Shown piece by piece: positions 1 through 6,548 of a stretch of DNA of 64,000 nt (position 1 is its first letter; each line of letters starts with the position of its first letter). The DNA lies in contig CAZGTM010000013.1 in NCBI GenBank assembly GCA_964528595.1, forward strand, positions 1 through 64,000. The letters are read 5' to 3'. A model generated the notes under the pieces. The model was not told the DNA's origin and ran no database searches. It saw only the letters and a program-made list of their open reading frames with translations. Both the position numbers and the translations under genes were made by a program. Source of the stretch: CAYFKJ01 sp964528595 (GTDB lineage Bacteria > Pseudomonadota > Alphaproteobacteria > UBA2966).

Positions 1-39
1 GTCGCCAAGCAGGTCCTCGGCCTGCGCGACCACCAATAG
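1..39 (+). CDS. C-terminal tail of an upstream gene (probably acyl-CoA dehydrogenase)
   Basis: The first 13 codons read in frame to a TAG stop and end in VAKQVLGLRDHQ. A tail of the form I/V-A-x-x-V-L-G-L is common at the C-terminus of acyl-CoA dehydrogenases. The next gene, 24 bases downstream on the same strand, is an acyl-CoA dehydrogenase, and paired copies of this family are frequent. The identification is an inference from a very short stretch. Only the reading frame and stop are directly seen. Confidence 0.45.
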   Translation, partial: VAKQVLGLRDHQ

Positions 40-63
40 CGTATTTGAGAAGGACCCCGGGCA

Positions 64-1203
64 ATGGGTATGGTTTTAACCGAAGAACAGGTCTTGCTGC
101 GCGATTCGGCGCGCGATTTCGTCACCGACCGCGCGCCGGTAACGGCGTTGCGCAAGCTGCGCGACGAGGCCGACAAGGACGGCTTCTCCCGTGATCTCTG
201 GCAGGAGATGGTCGAGCTCGGCTGGGCCGGTATTCTGATCCCCGAGGAACACGGCGGCGCCGACTTCGGCTTCCAGGGCCTGGGCGTGGTGCTGGAGGAA
301 ACGGGCAAGACGCTGGTGGCCTCGCCGCTGCTGTCGACCGTGGTACTGGGCTCCTCAGCCATTCTGCTGGGCGGCAGCGAGGCTCAGCGCGCCGACATCC
401 TGCCGAAGATCGCCGCCGGTAAATGCCTGCTGGCCCTGGCATTGGAGGAAAAACCGCATCACGCGCCCTACGATATCGCCGCCACGGCGAGCGCCGACGG
501 CGGCGGCTACAAGATAGCGGGCAAGAAAACCTTCGTCCTCGACGGCCATACCGCCGACAAGCTGATAGTCGCCGCCCGCACCTCGGGTGACGCCGGCGAC
601 CGCGACGGCATCACGCTGTTCTTGATCGATGCGGATGCGGCCGGCGTGGTATGCGAACGCACCATCATGGTCGATTCGCGCAACGCCGCGAACGCGACGT
701 TCGACAATGTCCAGGTCGGCGGGGATGCTATCATCGGCGCGGCCGATCAAGGCGCCGACATCCTCGACGCCATCCTCGACCGGGCGCGCATCGCCCTGGC
801 CGCCGAAATGCTGGGTTCGGCCACGCAGATTTTCGAATTCACCCTGCAGTACCTCAAGGACCGCCACCAGTTCGGCCAGCCCATCGGCACCTTCCAGGCC
901 CTGCAGCACCGCGCGGTCGCCATGTTCGGGGAACTGGAAATCTGCAAGTCGGTGGTGATGGAGGCCCTCAGCGCCGTCGACGACGGCAGCAACCGCATCC
1001 CGGCCATGGCCAGCTTCGCCAAGGCCAAAGTCGGCGAGATCATGCATCTCGTCTCCAGCGAGGGCGTCCAGATGCACGGCGGCATCGGCATGACCGACGA
1101 GCACGATTCCGGCCTCTATCTCAAGCGCGCCCGCGTCGCCGAACAAACCTTCGGCAGCCCCGCCTGGCACCGCGACCGGTTTGCGACGGTCACGGGGTAC
1201 TGA
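64..1203 (+). CDS. acyl-CoA dehydrogenase family protein
   Basis: A 379-residue flavoenzyme of the acyl-CoA dehydrogenase superfamily, which oxidises acyl-CoA thioesters at the alpha-beta position using FAD. The N-terminal helical domain carries WQEMVELGWAGILIPEEHGG. The C-terminal domain carries FGQPIGTFQALQHR (about residue 270) and MHGGIGMTDEHD (about residue 340), both family hallmarks. The middle beta domain, around residues 120-235, is less conserved. Length is typical. ATG at 64 follows GAAGGA; a second ATG six bases on is an alternative start. It probably shares a transcript with the partial gene before it. Substrate chain length cannot be read from the sequence. Confidence 0.9.
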   Translation: MGMVLTEEQVLLRDSARDFVTDRAPVTALRKLRDEADKDGFSRDLWQEMVELGWAGILIPEEHGGADFGFQGLGVVLEETGKTLVASPLLSTVVLGSSAILLGGSEAQRADILPKIAAGKCLLALALEEKPHHAPYDIAATASADGGGYKIAGKKTFVLDGHTADKLIVAARTSGDAGDRDGITLFLIDADAAGVVCERTIMVDSRNAANATFDNVQVGGDAIIGAADQGADILDAILDRARIALAAEMLGSATQIFEFTLQYLKDRHQFGQPIGTFQALQHRAVAMFGELEICKSVVMEALSAVDDGSNRIPAMASFAKAKVGEIMHLVSSEGVQMHGGIGMTDEHDSGLYLKRARVAEQTFGSPAWHRDRFATVTGY

Positions 1204-1206
1204 TGG

Positions 1207-1272
1207 CGGATAAATGGGGACAGGTACACTTTTTCGCCAACGTGAAAAAGTGTACCTGTCCCCATTTATCCG
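1207..1272. repeat. 29-bp perfect inverted repeat with 8-nt spacer (REP/MITE-like palindrome)
   Basis: The arms at 1207-1235 and 1244-1272 are exact reverse complements. The core reads GGGGACAGGTACACTTTTT on one arm, and the spacer is GCCAACGT. The element starts three bases after the stop of the acyl-CoA dehydrogenase. Its T-rich stretch lies inside the stem, so it is not a standard intrinsic terminator, although it could stop transcription as a very stable hairpin. Palindromes with this GGGGACAGGTACA core recur in many proteobacterial genomes, in my recollection near REP-associated tyrosine transposases. No transposase is present here. Confidence 0.8.
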
Positions 1273-1302
1273 GAACCCGTTTGTCAACCAATGCGCATGC
1301 GT

Positions 1303-1390
1303 CATGCCGGACTTGATCCGGCATGCAATTTGTTTTTCTGCACGGGAAAAAGGGACAAATTGGACTCCGGCCTGCGCCGGAGTGACGAGG
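1303..1390. repeat. alphaproteobacterial-type palindromic intergenic repeat
   Basis: Two hairpins occur in tandem. CATGCCGGA-CTTGA-TCCGGCATG lies at 1303-1325, and ACTCCGGC-CTGC-GCCGGAGT at 1364-1383 is followed by GACGAGG. The combination of a half reading GTCATGCCGGACTTGATCCG and a half reading CTCCGGCCTGCGCCGGAGTG is a familiar dispersed intergenic repeat in Rhodospirillales and relatives. It fills the space between a plus-strand and a minus-strand gene, so it could also act as a transcription stop for both. The dispersed nature is prior knowledge; there is only one copy in this window. Confidence 0.65.
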
Positions 1391-1410
1391 ATAGGTGCCC
1401 CCAGCCGCCG

Positions 1411-2202
1411 CTATTCCTTGTCGCGGTGGTGGGGGGACTTGCCGCCGAGGCGGAGACCGCTGTCGATGATCATCAACTCGCCCGTCACGGGGGCGGAGGT
1501 GGTGACGAGGTACATGATGGCGTCGGCGATGTCTTCACCCGTGCTGACGCGTTCCAGGGGGACCATGCCTTCGTAGTTGTCCTGTAGGGCGGCCTGGCTG
1601 TCGTCGGACATGTGGCGGTACCATTCCGTCATGACGAGGCCGGGACAGACGGCATTGACGGTAATTTCCGGCGCCAGGGCGCGGGCGAGACCCAGCGTCA
1701 GGGAATTGAGCGCACCCTTGGTCGAGACATAAGCCAGCGACGAGCCGTTGCCGACGACGCCGGCGATGGATGAGGTGTTGACGATGCGGCCCTGGCCCGC
1801 CGCCTGCATGGCCGGTACGACGGCGCGCGTCATCTGGTAGGGCCCGACCACGTTGGTGGCGTTGAGGTCCTGAAAATCCTCCATTTGCAATCCATCGAGG
1901 TCGCCGTGCGGCACGAAGCGGGTGATGCCGGCGTTGTTGATCAGAACGTCGATGCGGCCCCACTTGTCGAGCGCGGCTTGCGCGATGGCCTTACAATCGG
2001 CGTCCTCGGCCACGCTGCCCTGCACCGTGATAGCCTCAACGCCCATGGCCTCGCAGGCGGCCGCCACGTCGTTGGCGGCATCGGCGCTGGATCGGTAGTT
2101 GATGGCGACGTTACAGCCGTCCGCCGCCAGGCGTTTCGCCGTTGCTGCGCCGATGCCGGTGCCGCCGCCCGTGACGATGGCGACCTTACCCTTGATGTCC
2201 AT
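1411..2202 (-). CDS. SDR family oxidoreductase
   Basis: A 263-residue classical short-chain dehydrogenase/reductase. Residues 10-17 form the cofactor loop TGGGTGIG. NNAG is near residue 88, and the catalytic Ser-Tyr-Lys set shows as NTSSIAG and YVSTK. An Asn-Tyr-Arg-Ser stretch after the second strand suggests NADP(H) preference, as in FabG-like enzymes. It is the last gene of a minus-strand run (EamA, M20 peptidase, MetE-core protein, SDR), starting 19 bases after the MetE-core stop. Substrate is unknown; a 3-oxoacyl or sugar alcohol is possible. The C-terminus LRLGGKSPHHRDKE is slightly longer than usual. Confidence 0.88.
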   Translation of the reverse strand: MDIKGKVAIVTGGGTGIGAATAKRLAADGCNVAINYRSSADAANDVAAACEAMGVEAITVQGSVAEDADCKAIAQAALDKWGRIDVLINNAGITRFVPHGDLDGLQMEDFQDLNATNVVGPYQMTRAVVPAMQAAGQGRIVNTSSIAGVVGNGSSLAYVSTKGALNSLTLGLARALAPEITVNAVCPGLVMTEWYRHMSDDSQAALQDNYEGMVPLERVSTGEDIADAIMYLVTTSAPVTGELMIIDSGLRLGGKSPHHRDKE

Positions 2203-2221
2203 GATCCAAGCTCCCCTCGCG

Positions 2222-3328
2222 TTAGCCCCAGACGTCGTGGGCCGTTTCCACGATCAGCGTCAGTTTGGCGATCTCATCATCCACGGTTACGGGATTACCG
2301 GCAACCGTGCTGGCGAAGCCGCACTGCGGGCTGAGGCCCAGCCGTGCGATATCGACATGCCGCGCAGCATCGTCGATGCGGCGCTTGAGGTCGTCCTTGG
2401 ATTCGAGCTCCGGCGTCTTGGAACTGACCAGGCCGAGCACGACGCTCTTGTTGTCCGGCACGTACTTCAGTGCTTCGAAGTCGCCGGCCCGCGGCGTGTC
2501 GTACTCAAGGAAAAAGGCGTCGACGTTGATGCCGTTGAACAGCCGGTCGGCCACGGTCTCGTAACCGCCTTCCGAAAGGTAATGGCCCTTGAAGTTGCCC
2601 CGGCAGAGATGCAGGCCCACGGTGACGCCGTCGGGGCGGTTGTCGATGGAGGCGTTAAGCACGTCGACATAACTCGTCATCAGCCCGTCAGGGTCGTAGC
2701 CTTCTGCGGAAACCTTGTCACGTACCGCCGGGTCGCACAGCATAGCGATGGGCACCTCGTCGATCTGCACGTAGGTGCAGCCGTCGGCGGCAAGGGCGGC
2801 GATTTCCTCTTCATAAACATTGGCGAGATCGGCGAAATAGACGTCCTCGCTGTCGTAGACGCCGTCTGCGATGCTGGCGCCCAGGCGGTAGAAATGCATG
2901 GTCGGCGGCGACGGCATGGTGATCTTCGGCGTTTTGCCGGTCACGCCCTTCAGGTAGCCGAATTCGTCGCCCGAAATCGTCCGGGTGCGGCGCACCGGCG
3001 CTTCGGCAACCGGTGCGGTGAAGTCGAGCTCATGGCCGTGGTCATCGTGGAATTTGAACGAAGCGCTGGTGATGCCGAGACCGTCGACTTTCTCAACGAA
3101 ATGCGCCCAGTAGGAGGAGCGGCGGAATTCGCCGTCCGTCACCAGTTCCAGCCCGGCGTCCTCCTGCAGCTTAACGACGTCGGCGATAGCCTTGTCCTGG
3201 ATGACTTGGAATTCCTCGTCACCGAGGTTCCCCTCACGATGCGACCGGAAGGCCTGGGTCAGTTCCTTGGGGCGCAGCAGGCTGCCGACGTGTTCGGCGT
3301 GAAACGGGGGCTTGGACTTGGCGGACAT
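2222..3328 (-). CDS. stand-alone MetE C-terminal-domain (core-MetE-like) methyltransferase
   Basis: A 368-residue protein matching only the catalytic C-terminal half of cobalamin-independent methionine synthase. The four expected zinc ligands are visible: His and Cys in GLHLCRGNFKG, Glu in FFLEYDT, and Cys in SPQCGFAS. The N-terminal MetE domain is absent, so the methyl donor may differ from polyglutamylated methyltetrahydrofolate. Single-domain homologues act as core methionine synthases or as other zinc thiol methyltransferases. I chose ATG at 3328 because AAGGAGACCT lies directly upstream; longer in-frame starts would run into the peptidase gene. It sits 26 bases after the M20 peptidase. 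Substrate is unknown. Confidence 0.85.
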   Translation of the reverse strand: MSAKSKPPFHAEHVGSLLRPKELTQAFRSHREGNLGDEEFQVIQDKAIADVVKLQEDAGLELVTDGEFRRSSYWAHFVEKVDGLGITSASFKFHDDHGHELDFTAPVAEAPVRRTRTISGDEFGYLKGVTGKTPKITMPSPPTMHFYRLGASIADGVYDSEDVYFADLANVYEEEIAALAADGCTYVQIDEVPIAMLCDPAVRDKVSAEGYDPDGLMTSYVDVLNASIDNRPDGVTVGLHLCRGNFKGHYLSEGGYETVADRLFNGINVDAFFLEYDTPRAGDFEALKYVPDNKSVVLGLVSSKTPELESKDDLKRRIDDAARHVDIARLGLSPQCGFASTVAGNPVTVDDEIAKLTLIVETAHDVWG

Positions 3329-3354
3329 GTAGGTCTCCTTGCAGGGGCGATAAC

Positions 3355-4635
3355 TCAGGCGGCGTCGAGGCCGCACCATTCGGCGATGAACAACGCCATG
3401 GATTGGGTGTTGCGGCGGACGGATTCGAGGCTGACGCGCTCGTCGAAGCCGTGGATGTTTTCAGATACCGGCCCGTAGACCAGGCCTGGGGTATCGGCGT
3501 AAAGGCCGAAGAAGCGGGCGTCGGTGGTAGCCGTGGTGGCGATCTCGGAGAGGGCTTCGCCATAGGCTTGCTGATGCGCCCAGCCCAGGGCCGCCTCGGC
3601 CTCGTCGGCGTTGGTCAGCACGTAACCTTCGCTGAGGAAGCCGTGGTAGACGATTTCCGGCGGGTTGTTGGCCAGGAAGCGGTCGGCTTGAGCGGCGCCC
3701 CGGATGCAGTCCTCGATCTCGTTGCGCGCCTCGTTGATATCCTGGCCCGGGAAGATGGCGACGCGCACGTCGAAGGTGCACCAGGCCGGCACGCTCGACG
3801 GCCAGTCACCACCGGCGATGCGGCCGACGTTCAGGTTGATGGGATGATCGACATGCTCATAGGCCTCGTGGCGGCGGTCCGGCGCGTTCCAGCGTTCCTC
3901 CATCCCGTGCAGGGCTTGGATGATGGGGAAGGCGGCCTCGATGGCGTTGGCGCCTGAGCCCGCCTCCAGCACGTGGACGGGACGGCCCTGTAGCTTGACC
4001 TGGAACCAGATGACGCCGATCTGGGCCCGGATCAACTGTTCGCCAAGCGGTTCGGGAATGAGGGCGGCGTCGGCCTTGTAACCACGCGCGAGACAGGCCA
4101 GCGCACCGTTGCCGGTGCATTCCTCTTCGATAACGGACTGGATATGGATGTCGGCGGCAGGGACGTAGCCAAGACGCTTTAGGGCGTCCAGCGCGTAGAC
4201 GCATTCGCCGATGCCGGCCTTCATGTCGCCGGCACCCCGGCCGTACATCCATCCATCCTCGATACGCGGCTGAAACGGCGGCGTCGTCCACATCTCCAGC
4301 GGTCCCACCGGCACGACATCGATGTGGCCGTTTAGGATCAGCGAACGGCCCGTCGACGTTTCCGAACGGTGCGTGCCGACCGTGTTGTAGGCGTTGTCGT
4401 AATTGACGTGAACGGGCGAGAAGCCGGGCAGGTGGGCGATGTCGTCAATGTTCACCTTCCAGCGGTCGACGCCGTATCCGCGCTCGCGCAGCTGTTCGGC
4501 CATGAAATCCTGGGCCGTCTGTTCGGCCCCGCGCACGGAGGGATACTTGACCAGCTCGGCGGTGAAGTCGGTCTGCTCGGCAAAACCGTCGTCAACGGCT
4601 TTCATGATCCGGGTCGCTGTCTGGTCGTCGAGCAT
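3355..4635 (-). CDS. M20 family metallopeptidase / ArgE-DapE-like deacylase
   Basis: A 426-residue M20 zinc hydrolase, of the family that removes acyl groups from amino acids or cleaves small amide-containing metabolites. Metal and catalytic motifs are present: ILNGHIDVVP (about residue 97), GRGAGDMKAG (about 132), VIEEECTGNG with the general base Glu pair (about 165), and a late His in SENIHGFDE. The dimerisation insert lies between about 200 and 320. Closest families are acetylornithine deacetylase and succinyl-diaminopimelate desuccinylase. The company of a transporter, a MetE-core protein and an SDR suggests a scavenging or catabolic role rather than arginine or lysine synthesis. Start ATG at 4635. 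Confidence 0.88.
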   Translation of the reverse strand: MLDDQTATRIMKAVDDGFAEQTDFTAELVKYPSVRGAEQTAQDFMAEQLRERGYGVDRWKVNIDDIAHLPGFSPVHVNYDNAYNTVGTHRSETSTGRSLILNGHIDVVPVGPLEMWTTPPFQPRIEDGWMYGRGAGDMKAGIGECVYALDALKRLGYVPAADIHIQSVIEEECTGNGALACLARGYKADAALIPEPLGEQLIRAQIGVIWFQVKLQGRPVHVLEAGSGANAIEAAFPIIQALHGMEERWNAPDRRHEAYEHVDHPINLNVGRIAGGDWPSSVPAWCTFDVRVAIFPGQDINEARNEIEDCIRGAAQADRFLANNPPEIVYHGFLSEGYVLTNADEAEAALGWAHQQAYGEALSEIATTATTDARFFGLYADTPGLVYGPVSENIHGFDERVSLESVRRNTQSMALFIAEWCGLDAA

Positions 4636-4647
4636 CGCGGGCTTTCC

Positions 4648-5556
4648 CTAACTGGTCCGCGTCAACTGCACGCCGGCGAGGACGACAAGGGACGCGATGA
4701 TTTGGACAAAATTGAAATCGGCGCCGAAGGCGGCGACCGAGACAATGATAGCCACAATGGGGATGAGATAGGAATAGACCATGGCGCGGGTGACGCCGAG
4801 CACCGCAAGGCCCTTGTACCACCAGACGAAGGCGATAGCGGCGGCGAAGACGGTGGAGAACGCCGTGGCGGACCACAGTCCGGCGGTCATGTCCTGCCAG
4901 CGCTGATCCGCCATCACCGGCGCCGCAATCAGGGTAAGTGCGATGGCGCCCGCGACCATGCCGAACGCCGTCACCTTGAGCGCGCCCAGGCGATTGACGA
5001 ACTTGCCGGCCAGCGCCGAATAGAGCGCCCAGACGATGGAGCCCCCCATCATCAGGATATCGCCGGTCAGCGTGCCGCCGCCGACCGTGAATTCCGTCAC
5101 GCTGCCGTTGATCACGACCGCGACGCCGGCGAACGAGACGAATATCCCGAGCCAGGCCTTGAACGACGGCCAATGGCCCGAGTATCCGGCCAGCAAGGCG
5201 CCGAAAATCGGCGCGGTGGCGACCAGGATGGCCGCCTTGGGCGCCGTCGTCAGATCCAGGCCATACGCCCACAAACCCTGGAAAATGGTAATGCCGAGAA
5301 GACCCAAACCGGTCAGCGGTAGGATATCGCTGCGGGCGAAACGCAGACTGTCGCCGCGCATCGCCATCACCGCGAACAGCAGCAGACCGCCGGTCAGGTA
5401 GCGGATCGAGGAAAAGACGATGGGATCGAGGACGCCCAGCACCTGCTTGGCGATGGGGAAGTTGACGCCCCAGACGATCGCTACGGCAATGACGTAGAAA
5501 TCACCGCTGCCGAAGGCCCCGCCGCTGCCGCCGCTGAATGGAGATGAGTTGGTCAA
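4648..5556 (-). CDS. EamA (DMT) family membrane transporter
   Basis: A 302-residue drug/metabolite-superfamily permease with about ten hydrophobic helices arranged as two EamA repeats, the first beginning at FYVIAVAIVWGVNFPIAKQ. It is presumably an inner-membrane exporter or importer of a small metabolite. Its gene is followed after 12 bases by the M20 peptidase, so the two are probably cotranscribed. The only usable in-frame start is a TTG at 5556, with no Shine-Dalgarno sequence. That TTG lies within the T-tract of the hairpin terminator of the preceding SDR gene. Translation start is therefore uncertain. Confidence 0.82.
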   Translation of the reverse strand: MTNSSPFSGGSGGAFGSGDFYVIAVAIVWGVNFPIAKQVLGVLDPIVFSSIRYLTGGLLLFAVMAMRGDSLRFARSDILPLTGLGLLGITIFQGLWAYGLDLTTAPKAAILVATAPIFGALLAGYSGHWPSFKAWLGIFVSFAGVAVVINGSVTEFTVGGGTLTGDILMMGGSIVWALYSALAGKFVNRLGALKVTAFGMVAGAIALTLIAAPVMADQRWQDMTAGLWSATAFSTVFAAAIAFVWWYKGLAVLGVTRAMVYSYLIPIVAIIVSVAAFGADFNFVQIIASLVVLAGVQLTRTS

Positions 5557-5592
5557 AAAGAATGCGCCCGAACCGGAAAAGGAACGGGCGCA
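5553..5592 (-). terminator. rho-independent terminator of the SDR gene ending at 5640
   Basis: Read on the minus strand, TGCGCCCG (5592-5585) pairs perfectly with CGGGCGCA (5570-5563) around a 14-nt loop, followed by TTCTTTTTG. It lies 48 bases after the SDR stop. The TTG start codon of the downstream EamA gene falls in the T-tract, so the EamA operon must either start by readthrough or have an unseen promoter. Confidence 0.8.
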
Positions 5593-5639
5593 ATCTATAT
5601 GGGTATTGAATTATCGTCCAGCGCTACCGCCGCGTCCGG

Positions 5640-6392
5640 TCAATAGGTCGCCCGGCCGCCCGACATATCGAAGGTGGCGCCGGTGGAGAACGAGCAGTCC
5701 TCGCTGGCCAGCCAGGCGATGATTGCCGCCATTTCCTCGACCTTGCCGAAGCGCGCCATTGGGATTTTGGACAGCATGTAGTCGATGTGTTCCTGTGTGC
5801 AGTCGTTGAGCATCTCGGTACCGACAGTCGCCGGGGTAATGGCGTTGACGGTGATGCCGGTGTGCGCCAGTTCCTTGCCCAGAGATTTGGTCAGGCCCAG
5901 CAGGCCGGCCTTGGCGGAGCTGTAGTGCGAGGCGTTGGGATTGCCTTCCTTGCCGGCGACCGACGAGATATTGACGATGCGGCCGTAGTCGCGCTCCATC
6001 ATGCCCGGCACCACGGCACGGCAGCACATGAAGGGCCCGACCAAGTCGACGTCGATGACCTGGCGCCATTCCTCAGGCGTATACTCCCAGACCTTCTTGT
6101 TGGCCCCGGCGATACCGGCGCTGTTGACCAGGATGTCGACCGGGCCGATGCCGCTTTCGGTCTCGGCCAGCGCAGAGGCCACCGACGCTTCGTCGGTGTG
6201 ATCGACGCCGACGCCGATGGTGGTGCCGAGGCTGCCGAGTTCCGACGCCGTTGCTTGCGCCTGGTCGGCGTCGAGGTCCCAAAGAGCGACCGCCGCACCC
6301 GAATTGAGGAAACGTTCTGCCACGCCCTTGCCGATCCCCCGTGCGCCGCCGGTGATGATGGCCTTACGGCCGTTCAGGTCGATTTTGTTCAT
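5640..6392 (-). CDS. SDR family oxidoreductase (3-oxoacyl-ACP reductase-like)
   Basis: A 250-residue classical SDR with TGGARGIG (about 14-21), Asp at the end of the second strand (WDLDAD, suggesting NAD preference), NSAG, and the catalytic SSVAG...HYSSAKAG. The C-terminus GGRATY is a usual SDR ending. It is monocistronic by appearance: it starts at ATG 6392, 156 bases downstream of the kinase stop, and has its own terminator. It differs clearly from the SDR at 1411-2202. Substrate is unknown. Homologues of this type often act on polyols or hydroxyacids. Confidence 0.87.
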   Translation of the reverse strand: MNKIDLNGRKAIITGGARGIGKGVAERFLNSGAAVALWDLDADQAQATASELGSLGTTIGVGVDHTDEASVASALAETESGIGPVDILVNSAGIAGANKKVWEYTPEEWRQVIDVDLVGPFMCCRAVVPGMMERDYGRIVNISSVAGKEGNPNASHYSSAKAGLLGLTKSLGKELAHTGITVNAITPATVGTEMLNDCTQEHIDYMLSKIPMARFGKVEEMAAIIAWLASEDCSFSTGATFDMSGGRATY

Positions 6393-6548
6393 AAGTGGTG
6401 TCTTTCATCGTTTGCGGATGGGGTCCGGGCGGCAATGTCCACGGTTCCGTCCGCGATGGCAAGTCTTGCGTGGTGGCGAGCGCTGATTTTTTGGGCGGAT
6501 TTTCCCTCCCGGATCGGTTCGGCCTCATCGAACCAAATCCGGAGTTGG

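Noticed and set aside
3329..3379. 17-residue N-terminal extension of the first MetE-core protein
   Set aside because: It overlaps the end of the peptidase gene, is Arg-rich, and a strong AAGGAG lies directly before ATG 3328.
2099..3478. 459-codon plus-strand frame across the MetE-core and SDR genes
   Set aside because: Runs antisense over two genes with intact catalytic motifs and has no domain of its own.
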